From Komagataeibacter sucrofermentans DSM 15973 (GTDB lineage Bacteria; Pseudomonadota; Alphaproteobacteria; Acetobacterales; Acetobacteraceae): a stretch of DNA of 64,000 nt. The DNA lies in the NCBI RefSeq assembly GCF_040581405.1, contig NZ_CP137157.1:1430001-1494000 (forward strand). Direction: 5' to 3'. Under the pieces are notes generated by a model. It made no database searches and was not told the origin of the DNA. It saw nothing but the letters and a program-made list of their open reading frames with translations. Shown here one piece after another: positions 26,280 to 36,317 of the stretch; position 1 is the stretch's first letter, and the number at the start of each line of letters is the position of its first letter. The position numbers and the translations under genes are program-made.

Positions 26280-29200
26280 AGCCTTTCCGACCATTTCTGC
26301 CACACGCCCGGAGGCGAGAGCGAATAGCTCTGCAGGTAGTTGTTGTTGAGGCTGACATCGACGCGTGATGTCTCGAGATCCACCACGGGGCCACCCGGCG
26401 CGCGCACCCACATGTTCATAAGGTAAGGCCGCCCCCGCCAGGTATACAGGTCGGGCGGCAGGTGGAACGGCAGCGTCATGCCCGCGGGCGTGTAGCCCCC
26501 GCCCTGCAGGTCGGCCGCCCCCACAAGCTCACCAAAGCGCACGGGCCGGTCGGTTGGCACGAAGGCAGGCGCATCATAAGGCTGGCGGGGGTCGAGGGTC
26601 ACGTCCTCCACCACTTTCGAGGCCACGCCGCCAAGCGTATCGTGTGAAAAGGCCAGGTTGCGTGCAGCCGCCTCGACTTCCTGCGCCGTGCGCCCGGTCA
26701 CGATCAGGATGATGCCCCACGGGTCATTGGGGTTGGCGACCTCGGCCAGGGTCGGGCCGGTGGGCAGCGTGCCATTGGCATCAAGGGGAATGTTCCGGCC
26801 CAATTCAACCGCGTTGCCCGATGCAGGCACGGTCGTGGAAACGGGAAAGGACAGCGCGCGGAAATCGGCGATCTTGCCAAACCATGAGGCGATCACGCCC
26901 GCGGCCTTCAGGTCATCCCGGCTGTCGGGGGAAGGCATGACGAACGGAACCCGCAGCGCTGCACGCAGGTTGGGATCGAAAAAGGGTGCAGGCAGGCGCG
27001 AGAGCTTGCGCTCGGGCGCGATCCGCACCGTAGTCAGGGTAACGCGCGAACTGTCGGAAATGCGTGCCCACAGGATCTCGTTGAAGAGATCATTACAGTC
27101 ACGCCTGTATTCCCCGGCAAAACGGAAATTGAGCTTGTTGTCGCCCGTAAAATACAGCGGGTCGACATCGAACGTGATGGGTCCGAACTCGGGGTGGTCA
27201 GGGTTGACCTTGATCGTGCCGATATACTGCTCATTGAGCGTAACCGTAACAGCGCTCGCCTCTGGCAGCAGCGAGGGCGAGAGTGCGCCAGACAGGGTAA
27301 GCTGTGCGTGCGTGACCACTCGGTTGGCGGGCACGATCACATCAAGCCCCTGCAGCGGGGAGTAGCCGCGCAATGTCAGCGGCCCGGTCGTGGCACCAAG
27401 GTCACGGAATGACAGGGTGCGCGTAACCTCCGTATCACTGATGCGGGCCGCGGCCAGCGGGTCGACCGGGGGCGTTACATCAGGCACGATGCCCGTATTG
27501 CTGTCACCAAACGGGGTCTGGGCGCTGATTCCGGTCTGGTCCACCGTGGCGGTGGCGGGCGCAGGCGGCAGCCCCTGGGCCAGAGCTGCCGGGATCAGGG
27601 CCGTGAAGGCTGCGAGGAAGGTGGCGGATAGGGCAGCCCCACTGCGGGCGCCGCGTTGGGCAGGTTTCAGCACGAGGCTCTGTTTCTCCAGTTTTTCTTC
27701 CACCATGGGCACGGTGATTTCCTCTGCCTGCGCAATGGGGCGGGGTTTTTCTGGCTTGCGCCATTTAAAGAGGTCGCCAATGCTCCTGAACACCATGGCG
27801 ATGCTGCGTAAGGGGCGGTCGGGCGGGAAGTCGGCCCAATTGGCCCAGGCATCGTTCCGTCCGAACACCATATCGACCACCTGACGTTCATCGTTCAGGT
27901 CACGGCGCACCCATCGCAGCCGCAGGTTGCCCGGGTGCATGGCCATGACCTTGGCGGGCACGTGCGTATGAATGCCGTCGCGCTCGTTATCGTAGCTGAC
28001 CATGACGGTCTGTGGCGTTTCGACATCATGCGGCCAGTTCATGTTGACCGACAGGCCGCCGAGCGAGATGTCATGCGTATGGGCATGGAATGCCCTGCCC
28101 TGCTCATCGGTAACGGTTACGGGCAGGCGCACGCTAATGCGCGGCGCGCTCCGGGTCTGGCGCGTTTCACGCCCCACGGCAATGGCGGCCAGCACGATAA
28201 TGAGGCTGATGACCACCCACAGGGTATTGAGTGCGAAGGACTGGAGCGCAAGGCGGTCGTGATATTGCCAGATGATGCCAAATATGCCGCGCACAAGGGC
28301 TGCAAACAGGATCAGCGCCAGGATGATATTGGGGTACACCGCGCTGAAATCGAAATAGCCGCGCTCCAGCAGGCCGCCCTTGTCGGTCACGTTGAACTTG
28401 CCCTTATGGGGCTGGAGCAGGGTTACGATCGTGATCCGCACCAGGAACAGCGCGAGCGAGGTTTCATAAATCTCGCTCCAGAAGGAATAGCGCCACCGCC
28501 CCTCGACACGTGAAAGTGTCATGATGGAATGAAAGATATGGGGCAGCGCATAGGCGCTGATGGCCAGCGGCGATGCCGCGATGATGTTTTCACCAAGGAA
28601 AAGATAGGCCAGCGGCGAGACCAGAAAGGTCACCCTTGGGATGGCGAACAGGAAGTGCGACATGGCGGAAAGATAGCAAAGCCGCTGCTCCCACCGCAGG
28701 CCACGGCCAAGCATGGGGTTGTCGAGCCGCATGATCTGGAGCATGCCGCGTGCCCAGCGCACGCGCTGGCCGATGTGCAGGATCAGGCGCTCGGTCGCAA
28801 GTCCGCCTGCCAGCGGTTCGCGCAGGTATCCGGTGCCCCAGCCCTTGCGCTGCATCTTGAGCGCGGTATGGGCATCTTCGGTTACGGTTTCGGTGGCGAA
28901 GCCGCCAATCCCCATCACGGCGGAGCGGCGGATGACGGCGCACGAACCGCAGAAGAACGTTGCGTCCCAGAAATCATTTCCATCCTGCACCAGGCCGTAG
29001 AACATGTTGCCTTCGGGCGGCACATGCATGCCGGCAGCCAGATTGCGCTGGAACGGATCGGGCGCGTAGAAATGATGCGGGGTCTGCAGAAGGGCAAGGT
29101 TGGGGTCGGCAATCATCCAGCCGATGGTTCTTTTGAGAAAGCCACGGGTGGGAACATGATCGCAGTCGAAGATAACGGCGAATTTTCCGTCCGTTACCTT

Positions 29201-29863
29201 CAGGGCATGGTTGAGGTTGCCAGCCTTGGCGTGGTTGTTTTCCGCGCGGATGATATACCCTGCGCCTGATTCGAGCGCAAAATCACGGAACGCAACGCGC
29301 CTGCCATCATCAAGAATATAGACGTTGAGCTTGTCGGCCGGCCAGTCGAGTTCCAGCGCACCAAGAACCGTCGAGCGCACGAGGGACAGTTCTTCGTTAT
29401 AGGATGGTACATAGACATCCACGCTCGGCCAGTCGGCCGGATCCTCAGGCAGGGCATGCTCCCTGCGTTCCAGCGGCCATGACATCTGGAAGTAACTCAG
29501 GCACAGCGTGACCAGGGCATAGGTCTCGGCCAGCAGGAGCAGAACGGACAGGGCGCCCTGTATCCACCCATGAAATTCCAGCGTGGTGGTCAGCCGCCAT
29601 ACAATGTAGCGCAGGGATACAAACAGTGACAGCATCATCAGGAAAATGGTGATGCCCCGCCCCGGCCTGCGGTTGAGTACAAGCAGGAGCGTGACCGTGC
29701 CAAAGCACAGCAGGCCCTGTGAATACAGGCTGAGCGTTATGGACCCCGCGAACGCCATGATGAATGCACCAACAGCAACCGGCGCCCATGGAGGCATCCG
29801 GCTGAGCGGTGTCTTTTTCATCAGGACCGTAACTTTGTCCGTTATGCGTTTTGCCCTGAACAT
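26280..29863 (-). pseudogene. bcsAB: bcsAB 5' part: complete BcsA plus most of BcsB, truncated by IS66
   Basis: Fused cellulose synthase. BcsA part: membrane helices at about residues 27-60, 70-90 and 100-125, then a GT2 domain with DDG (about 185), DCD (233), TED (328) and QRVRW (366), the FNVTDKG gating-loop motif (about 490), more helices, and a c-di-GMP-binding PilZ domain (about 566-665) with RSAPR and DISLGG. BcsB begins after a hydrophobic junction near residue 745-765. The reading frame passes into the IS66 and ends at 26174 with about 32 foreign residues, removing the BcsB C-terminus. Without the IS the gene would encode 1,523 residues. A later ATG at 29821 is an alternative start. 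BcsA itself is complete. Confidence 0.92.
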
Positions 29864-29889
29864 GTTCAGCTATATCGCTGCCTTGCAAC

Positions 29890-30684
29890 CGTTAATATTC
29901 AATCTTCCCCGAGGCATTGCCCCATGGGGGAATGCGCCAATCCAATATGAACGATGTTCATTTTACACCAAAAGTCAGTCCCTGCGTCGGAGTCGAATAA
30001 TTACAAATGAATGCAGTAGGATGAAAGCGTAGCTGGTTGTATGGGCACAAAGGCTTTCCGCCTCAGTTCCTTATGGTATTAATTTCCGATTAATTTCCTG
30101 TCAAGAAAAAAGCATCTCCTATGTAGGAGGGCGAAACATTTCTTCTTTTTCCTAAAGATGGGAATTTTATGATTTTTTCCAACTATTTAAATGATTTTTA
30201 CCACTGCATTCCAAATATATAAACACATGAAAATTCATATTTTTTACAAAATTAATGTCTGTTTATGATGAGAAAGCGCCCATGAGTGGCATCTCGTGAA
30301 CGGGGTTATATGAACAGGGTTTATAAAGTTGAGGGTCGGGATCCAGGAAGGGAATTATGTAGTCCGGCCCCACCTCATCGCCGGGCTGATTAATAAAGAG
30401 GGCGCATGGTATTTTCTGCCTGACGGCAGGCCGGGGCCACGCTGTCAAGGAAAAAATCCGTTCTGATATCAATGCCAGGCACCCTGTAGTCTGTCAGAGT
30501 GGTTCATTTCGCATGCGAGCAGTGTTGGTGAGGATTTCAGGCCAAGATTTTCTTGTATGTAGGCATTTATGGCGACTAAATAAGAAAATAGGAATTATTT
30601 CATATGTTGCATAAAATCTATCATTCTTTTTATTATACTCAATTACAACATAATCTCTGATTATAATCTTACATTCATACGCTT
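29890..30684. other. AT-rich interval upstream of the cellulose operon
   Basis: About 800 bases of noticeably AT-rich sequence without a convincing gene. It must contain the promoter of the leftward bcsAB operon and any promoter of the rightward TetR-like gene. A short palindrome CTCCTATGTAGGAG lies at about 30115-30128. A 69-codon minus-strand ORF at 30263-30472 has no family features. Confidence 0.5.
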
Positions 30685-31402
30685 ATGCCGTGCATTTCCA
30701 GAAGGATGCCTTCCCATTTCAAGACGCTATCATAAAGGAAACGTCCCCGAAGACCTGCGCATTGCGACCGTCAGGATACTTGAATCCGAACGGCTCGAAG
30801 ACCTTTCGGTACGTCGCCTTGCCCGGGAAATCAAAGTCGCGCCTGCCAATTTCTATAACCATTACGGCAGTCTGAACGACCTGCTGCTTGACATTGCCGT
30901 GGAGCATTTTCAGGTTTTCCGCAAGCAGATCGCCCATATCAACCGTACTTGCGCCAGTCGCACCGATGCGCTCAAGCGCATTGTATTTTACTGCGTGGAT
31001 TTTGGTTGCACGCAACCCCAGATCTACCGGCTCATGTTCGGTTACATACAGGACGCCTACGCCTACCCGCGCTATCGTATCATGGCAGGTGCTGCGTTCG
31101 AAGATCTGATGGAATTGATCTATGGTAGGCGGGTTTTCACGTTAACCGATGATTTCGGCCCTAATGACATGGAAATCCTGGGTCAGAAAGTGCAGGCCGG
31201 TTACGGCATGTACGCCATGCTCTGTGGTTTATCGAACCTGTTTATCATGAATGCGCCCAACGGGCCTTTTTTTGATAGTGATAACCCGCGTGAAAGCATG
31301 GCCGCTTTTCTTGGGGGCATTCTCGATGCCTTCATCAAGGGTGATCTGGCCCGCGCACTGGATGCGCAACCGGACGAAACAGAAAGTGGCCTGAAGGAAT
31401 GA
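30685..31402 (+). pseudogene. TetR-family regulator, probable N-terminal frameshift
   Basis: The frame ending at 31402 encodes a full TetR protein from about 30722: YHKGNVPEDLRIATVRILESE, then the helix-turn-helix LSVRRLAREIKVAPANFYNHYGSLNDLLLDIA, then a typical C-terminal domain. This frame has no ATG, GTG or TTG before the helix-turn-helix; the first is GTG 30899, inside the protein. An ATG at 30685 in another frame (MPCISRRMPSHFK) reads up to the expected junction near 30735. A single indel there would join them, so the gene is probably frameshifted, or it uses a rare start such as ATT 30716. It may have regulated the neighbouring bcs operon or itself. Confidence 0.65.
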
Positions 31403-31537
31403 TGGACGCCAGGCCCAGATCATCCGTTCCGCTGATGCTGCATGCTCCGGATAATGGGGGCGGTTTTTTGTAGAATGCTTCCTGCTGCCAGCAGCGCCCA
31501 TCACCACGCCCCGCCCCGATCAACTTCGAATTAAAAA

Positions 31538-32125
31538 TCAGGGCTGGGAAGACTGATCTGAAGAGGCCATGGCGCGGGTTTCACGCAGGATCACTTCTAT
31601 GGCCCAGCTTATGGCGGCTCCAGCCTCGCTGCCGTTCATATCGAACTCTTCCTTGAGTGTCAGCCACGACAGGATATTGTCGAGGCAGGCAATCACGGCT
31701 TCCGCCCGGCGTCGGTCAGCGGCTGGTACGTCTGGCGTATCGCGCCATAGCGTTCTACGCCGACGGATGAGAAGTTCATTGCGGAATTTGATCCGCATCG
31801 ACCGCCCGACCCGTGTCAGGGCAAGGATGCGAGAAAGATTTGGGTGCTCGTCAAACCGCTCCGCTGCGATGCGGAAGCCCTGCACCAGATCATCCTCATC
31901 CGTGCCCAGCGCAAAACCGAATACCTGTGTATTCAGCCATTCGCCCGTAGCCCGCAACAGGGCATCACGGGAAGGAAAATACTTGCGGACAGTCCTTACG
32001 GAAAGGTTGGCGTGTTCTGCAATGCGGGTAACCGAGACCGTGACCTCATCGCACTCTTCAATAAGGGCGACAAAGCTTTCAATTATGCGTTGCCGGGTCT
32101 GTGCGGCAACTTCGTTGCTCGGCAT
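31538..32125 (-). CDS. TetR/AcrR family transcriptional regulator
   Basis: A 195-residue regulator. The helix-turn-helix lies at residues about 13-60: TRQRIIESFVALIEECDEVTVS, then IAEHANLSVRTVRKYFPSRDALL. The rest is a helical effector domain with the Arg-rich segment RNELLIRRRRTLW. The start is ATG 32125, after GGGGAAT. It converges with the TetR-like gene on its left, and no obvious target gene lies beside it. Complete; ligand unknown. Confidence 0.85.
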   Translation of the reverse strand: MPSNEVAAQTRQRIIESFVALIEECDEVTVSVTRIAEHANLSVRTVRKYFPSRDALLRATGEWLNTQVFGFALGTDEDDLVQGFRIAAERFDEHPNLSRILALTRVGRSMRIKFRNELLIRRRRTLWRDTPDVPAADRRRAEAVIACLDNILSWLTLKEEFDMNGSEAGAAISWAIEVILRETRAMASSDQSSQP

Positions 32126-32726
32126 ATGTCATTCCCCTGATTTTATAAAATGGCTTTGTCATGAGAGCATGTATTGTGTCAATGCCACTGATGTAACTCC
32201 CTCCGTCGTTCATGTTATGAGTGGCTATAAAATGCTGAAATTCAAGAAGGCCTTTTTAATTTTCCTATGAGCCGTTCGATCCCTGCCCCTTTACAGGGAT
32301 GCAGAGGGACTGGATGGCGTTTCAATACAGAACGTGCTGATTTTTATTTTGACATGAGGGCTGTAACACATGAAAACTTTCTAGTCTATAATAGAACGGC
32401 ATGGAAAAGGCAGGGAATATCCATAGTCGGCTACAGGCTGAAAAAATCAGCCGGACCATCGTGTCATCGATCAGTGCATGTTCCATCTCTACCTTTTTGC
32501 CAGAATACCGGGAGACCATCTTTGCCCAGTGGTAAGTGATCCATGCAGGTTCTGAATCACATCAGGGCCCTTGAGAAAATTTAATTCTCAACAGGTCCTG
32601 ACAATATTTACCAAATTATTATTTATAATTTAGAAATTTTTTATTTCATATTATATAATAGCCCATGACACGTCATCGGCTTTATCAATGATGTGTTTTA
32701 GCCAATCTCCTGACGTATCCCAAAAG
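32126..32726. other. Intergenic interval, no gene recognised
   Basis: About 600 bases, AT-rich in its right half. The short ORFs here (for example 32267-32539 plus strand) show no family features or ribosome sites. A promoter for the TetR gene at 32125 is expected at its left edge. Confidence 0.4.
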
Positions 32727-32760
32727 GGGACTTTCACGCCAGCGCAGGCGTGAAAGTCCC
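32727..32760. terminator. Hairpin terminator after the sulfurtransferase gene
   Basis: GGGACTTTCACGCC (32727-32740) and GGCGTGAAAGTCCC (32747-32760) form a perfect 14-base stem with a 6-base loop. On the minus strand it is followed by CTTTTGG. Confidence 0.8.
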
Positions 32761-32772
32761 TTATTTCTTCCG

Positions 32773-33642
32773 TCAGGCACCATTATAGGGTGCGGCAGCT
32801 TTCGGCAGTCCGCCTTCAATCGGCAGCGCCGGGTTACGCGACCACTCGTTCCACGAACCCATGTAGATACGCAGTCTGCTGAACCCGGCCGAGGCCAGCG
32901 CCACATAGGTATTGGCGGCACGCGCGCCCTTGAAGCAGTAGATGATGATGTCATCATCAGGGTAGAGGTTACGCGTGGCGGCCAGCGCCCGGATTTCATC
33001 AGGCGTACGGAAGGCGGCGTGGTTGTCGGTCACTTTCATGAAGTCATACCACTCGATCCATACGGCACCGGGAATCCGGCCCTTGCGCGGCGCGAAATCG
33101 ATCCCGTAGGGCGATGAACTTTCAGCCAGCCATTCAACCCGGTCACGGTTATCGAGCAGCTTGATGGTGGAAGAACCCAGCGCCGCCCGCACTTCGGCCT
33201 GCGTTGCCATGAGGCTGGCATCGGGCCGCAGGGGGAAGCCCGTGCGTGTGGTGGTGGTGGCATCGGTCGTCAGCGTGCCCCCTTCCCCGCGCCACGCGCT
33301 CAGCCCGCCATCAAGAATGCCCACTTTGGGGTAACCCAGATAACGCAGGATCCAGTAGCCCCGGCACGACGCGCCATAGCGGGTGTGCAGGGCATCTTCA
33401 TACACGATGGCGGTTCTGGCGCCGTCCAGCCCGTAATCGGCAAAAAGGGGGGCAAAGGTCTGCTGCAGCTTGTGCAACCCATCCTGCGTGGTTTCGGCCA
33501 GGTAGGTAAAGATGTCCGGCATGTTGACGGCGCCGGGAATATGGCCTGCCGCGAAATCCTTGGGGTCGCGCACATCAATCAGGAGAACGCTGCTACCAGC
33601 GGCACGCACGTCATCTGGTGAATAAAGAACGGTGGAGGACAT
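32773..33642 (-). CDS. Sulfurtransferase (tandem rhodanese domains)
   Basis: A 289-residue two-domain rhodanese of the thiosulfate/3-mercaptopyruvate sulfurtransferase family. The first domain (residues about 10-120) carries LLIDVRDPKDFAAGHIPGAVNMP. The second (about 150-280) ends with the active-site loop IIYCFKGARAANTYVAL, in which Cys is the sulfur acceptor. It transfers sulfane sulfur to cyanide or thiols in the cytoplasm. ATG 33642 is chosen because AGGGA lies 6 bases upstream; the frame extends six codons further to a weaker start. It is single-gene, with a hairpin terminator 13 bases after the stop. Confidence 0.9.
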   Translation of the reverse strand: MSSTVLYSPDDVRAAGSSVLLIDVRDPKDFAAGHIPGAVNMPDIFTYLAETTQDGLHKLQQTFAPLFADYGLDGARTAIVYEDALHTRYGASCRGYWILRYLGYPKVGILDGGLSAWRGEGGTLTTDATTTTRTGFPLRPDASLMATQAEVRAALGSSTIKLLDNRDRVEWLAESSSPYGIDFAPRKGRIPGAVWIEWYDFMKVTDNHAAFRTPDEIRALAATRNLYPDDDIIIYCFKGARAANTYVALASAGFSRLRIYMGSWNEWSRNPALPIEGGLPKAAAPYNGA

Positions 33643-33761
33643 TAAAATTCCCTGCGGCAAGGAGGTGGACAGACCGTGTTCTCCTATCAGTAATCCGCAT
33701 GGTCATGGAGGGGCTGCGACACGCCCCGGCCATGACTGGCGCGGGACGCATGCCCGCCGGG

Positions 33762-34550
33762 TCAGATCGTGCTCAGCACGCCGCCGTCAACGCGCACGGC
33801 GGCCCCCGTAGTGGCCGATGCCTGCGGCGAAGACAGGTAAACCACCATGTTCGCCACCTCATCCACGCTGGCGGCACGGCGGATAATGGAGGACGGGCGA
33901 TGCTGCATCACGAATTCCGCCGCCACTTCCTCCATCGTTTTACCGGTTTTTTCCTGCTCGGGCCTGAGCATTTCCGCCAGCCCTTCCGACAGGGTCGGCC
34001 CGGGCAGCACGGAATTGACGGTTACATTGGTGCCCGCCATCCGCTCCGCCAGGCCGCGTGCGATGGTGACCTGCGCGGTCTTGCTGAAACCGTAATGAAT
34101 CATCTCGACCGGAATATTGAAAGCCGATTCCGATGAAATGAACACCACGCGGCCCCAGTCACGCGCCTGCATTCCCGGCAGGTACGCCCGTGAAAGCCGC
34201 ACGCCAGACATGACATTGACCTCAAAAAAACGGGTCCAATCGGCATCCGGGGTTTCAAAAAAGTCTTTCTGCTCAAAGATGCCCAGATTGTTTATCAGGA
34301 TGTCGCAATGCGGATGGTTTGCTACCAGCGCCGCGCACCCTTCCGCCGTGCCCAGATCGCCCGTAAAGCCGGCCACGCTGCCCCTGCCCAGTGTGGAAAG
34401 TGCCTTGACCGCCTCAGCTACCGCTGCCGGGCGGCGCCCGTTGATGATGACATGCGCACCGCTTGCAACCAGCCCCCTGGCAATGGCCAGGCCGATCCCG
34501 CCGGTCGATCCCGTTACAATGGCCGTGCGGCCTGTCAGATCAATCTGCAT
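33762..34550 (-). CDS. Short-chain dehydrogenase/reductase (SDR)
   Basis: A 262-residue SDR starting MQIDLTGRTAIVTGSTGGIGLAIARG, with the cofactor motif GSTGGIG at residues about 14-20. The usual NNAG is NNLG here. The Ser of VVFISSESA and the YGFSK pair supply the catalytic residues. The C-terminus TGAAVRVDGGVL is typical. ATG 34550 has AAGGAAG 8 bases upstream and is preferred to the open frame extending to 34634. It is 119 bases upstream of the sulfurtransferase in the same direction. Substrate not predictable. Confidence 0.9.
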   Translation of the reverse strand: MQIDLTGRTAIVTGSTGGIGLAIARGLVASGAHVIINGRRPAAVAEAVKALSTLGRGSVAGFTGDLGTAEGCAALVANHPHCDILINNLGIFEQKDFFETPDADWTRFFEVNVMSGVRLSRAYLPGMQARDWGRVVFISSESAFNIPVEMIHYGFSKTAQVTIARGLAERMAGTNVTVNSVLPGPTLSEGLAEMLRPEQEKTGKTMEEVAAEFVMQHRPSSIIRRAASVDEVANMVVYLSSPQASATTGAAVRVDGGVLSTI

Positions 34551-34931
34551 GGTCGGTCTTCCTTTCTTTGCGGGCGGGGCACACCCATGCCCCTGGGGTT
34601 CCGTGACCCCTACAAGACCATGGATGGCTGGCAAGGACCAGAGGAGCGCGTACCGCTCACGCCATGTAACGACATGACCGCCCTGTTTTACGCGGCCCCC
34701 GGTGTTTTTTTCGTAATCACATGATTGGTGCGGTGAGACGGATGTGTGCCGGTCGCTCAGGAAGAATAGATTCCTAACAATACCATTGACGTGCCAAGCA
34801 GGACGCCACGCATAAGGAAAAAGCCGGACCCCGCAAAACAGGATTCATACAATCGTCACACTTATGATGTTCCATATTTGTTAAGCATACCTGCCTGCGC
34901 TTTGGCGGGCTTTTTCAGAGGTTTCCGGATC
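34551..34931. other. Intergenic interval, nothing recognised
   Basis: About 380 bases between the divergent SDR and a short ORF. A GC-rich first half and AT-rich second half suggest promoters for both sides. No RNA gene or repeat is visible. Confidence 0.35.
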
Positions 34932-35114
34932 ATGAATAGACAGTCCGATTCCACCCCCGAACCCCGTAAAGAGCCGCATGAAGAATGGCGTGAAGCCCTG
35001 CTGCGCGCCTGGCGAAGCAGGCGTGGCTATGATCACCCGCAGGATGGGGCGCATACGGCATCCGATAAAGGTTTCCTGTATGATGATGCCTGCAATGCAT
35101 GGCAGCATCACTAA
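34932..35114 (+). CDS. Small hypothetical protein (60 aa)
   Basis: ATG 34932 follows AGAGG at about 34916-34920 and opens a 60-residue hydrophilic protein: MNRQSDSTPEPRKEPHEEWREALLR..., rich in Glu and Arg, with a possible short helix at residues 18-30. No signal peptide, membrane segment or known family. It lies upstream of the His-rich secreted protein gene in the same direction. It may be real, but coding evidence is limited. Confidence 0.35.
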   Translation: MNRQSDSTPEPRKEPHEEWREALLRAWRSRRGYDHPQDGAHTASDKGFLYDDACNAWQHH

Positions 35115-35259
35115 AAATTCAGGTATTGCAGCCCAGAAGCATAAGTGATGCATTCGGTTACAAATGAAATAGCGGTATGCCCTTTATATCATCGGGTCGT
35201 TATTTTATAAGATAATATCTGATTTGCAAAAATCAGTTCGTTAAGAAGGAATGAATTAC

Positions 35260-35628
35260 ATGAAAAAAGCACTGCTTTTTGCTGCGGCCCTTGGCCTGGC
35301 CCTGCCCGTCGCTGCGCATGCGGATGACAACAACGAGCAGCATCACGGTGAACACCGTGGCCACCATGGCGGCCATCGCGGCGGCCATGAAGGCCACGAC
35401 CAGGGCGGCGAGCATGGTGATCGTGACCACGGTAGTGACGAGCACGGTGGTGAGCATGGTGATCGTGACCATGGTGGTGACGAGCATGGTGGTGAGCATG
35501 GTGACCATGACCATGGTGGTAACGAGCACGGTGGCGAGCATGGCGACCGCGAGCATGGTAACCACGAACATGGCGACCATGAGCATGGCGAGCACAACCA
35601 CGAGCACGGCGATCACGAGCAGCAGTAA
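35260..35628 (+). CDS. Secreted His/Gly/Asp/Glu repeat protein
   Basis: A 122-residue protein: a signal peptide (MKKALLFAAALGLALPVAAHA) and a mature part made of repeats such as EHGGEHGDRDHG and EHGDHDHGG, about one quarter His. ATG 35260 is chosen because AAGGA lies 9 bases upstream, while the earlier ATG 35251 touches it. The composition predicts an unstructured periplasmic or secreted chelator for Zn, Ni, Cu or Co; that function is inferred. It is a monocistronic gene with a strong bidirectional terminator. Low-complexity internal repeats make copy number variable. Confidence 0.8.
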   Translation: MKKALLFAAALGLALPVAAHADDNNEQHHGEHRGHHGGHRGGHEGHDQGGEHGDRDHGSDEHGGEHGDRDHGGDEHGGEHGDHDHGGNEHGGEHGDREHGNHEHGDHEHGEHNHEHGDHEQQ

Positions 35629-35652
35629 TCTGCGCGTCTGATACCATGTGTC

Positions 35653-35687
35653 AAAAAAGGGGGCTCCTGATGGAGCCCCCTTTTTTT
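35653..35687. terminator. Bidirectional terminator
   Basis: AAAAAAGGGGGCTCC, a 4-base loop, then GGAGCCCCCTTTTTTT: a strong stem with A-run and U-run on both strands. It serves the His-rich gene on the left and the HTH gene converging from the right. Confidence 0.93.
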
Positions 35688-35710
35688 GTTCCTGGCATGC
35701 CGTGTTCCAT

Positions 35711-36118
35711 TCAGAACAGGATCAGGTCGATGCCAATGCCTAGCGCCATCATGCCCCACAGCCCAACCAGTGTGGCCTTGCGGCGGATGATATGACGCGA
35801 CAGGAGCACGACCAGCGGGTCGCCCGTTGTTGCGGTGGTCCGCTCGCCGGGTTTGAGTTCCCGGTAAAACCCGCCATTTTCTGTCACGCCCACCATGTTT
35901 AACAATCCCTGGCGGAAGCTGCGCAGGTCTTCCTCGGTATAAAGCGTCTCGCGGTTGATGGTGATGGTCTTGGGTCCGCAGCGCAGCAGGCGCATGGCGC
36001 GCAGGTGGCGGGGGCGGATACCCAGGTAATCCGATGCTTCGCCTGCAGGCAGGATGTTCCGGCGCGGAAAATGCAGCACGGCTGGTCCCGTATCATTATC
36101 AGGGAGGGGCATCATCAT
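35711..36118 (-). CDS. Small HTH-domain protein with C-terminal membrane segment
   Basis: A 135-residue protein. Residues about 22-65 (ILPAGEASDYLGIRPRHLR and TLYTEEDLRSFRQGLL) look like an excisionase/MerR-like helix-turn-helix used for DNA binding. Residues about 108-134 (TLVGLWGMMALGIGIDLILF) form one membrane helix. AAAGG lies 6 bases before ATG 36118. A membrane-tethered DNA-binding protein is unusual, but the helix-turn-helix is short and could be a fold without DNA binding. No operon partner. Function unknown. Confidence 0.6.
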   Translation of the reverse strand: MMMPLPDNDTGPAVLHFPRRNILPAGEASDYLGIRPRHLRAMRLLRCGPKTITINRETLYTEEDLRSFRQGLLNMVGVTENGGFYRELKPGERTTATTGDPLVVLLSRHIIRRKATLVGLWGMMALGIGIDLILF

Positions 36119-36317
36119 GCGAACCTTTCCGTCTCTTCATGCGCAGTGGTGGTCGACTGACCCACGGTGCCCCCTTGGCGCCGCAATGACCAGACCGATT
36201 TTGCACCATGCCCGTAATCGTACGCATTACCCCCTTTTCGCCCTACACATATGGCGTTAGAGCGGCCCGGTTCCGCTGTGCTTGAAAGCAGGCGGCGTGC
36301 CGGAGATAAATGAGTTT

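Noticed and set aside
30263-30472. 69-codon minus-strand ORF in the AT-rich region upstream of bcsAB
   Set aside because: No ribosome site, no family, and AT-rich base use unlike genes; probably chance.
32267-32539. Plus-strand ORF of 90 codons in an intergenic interval
   Set aside because: No family features, no good ribosome site and mixed base composition; not supported.
35251-35628. Repeated EHG/DHG-coding DNA as a CRISPR or other non-coding repeat array
   Set aside because: The repeats are continuous, lack spacers and lie in frame within a signal-peptide protein; they are codon repeats.
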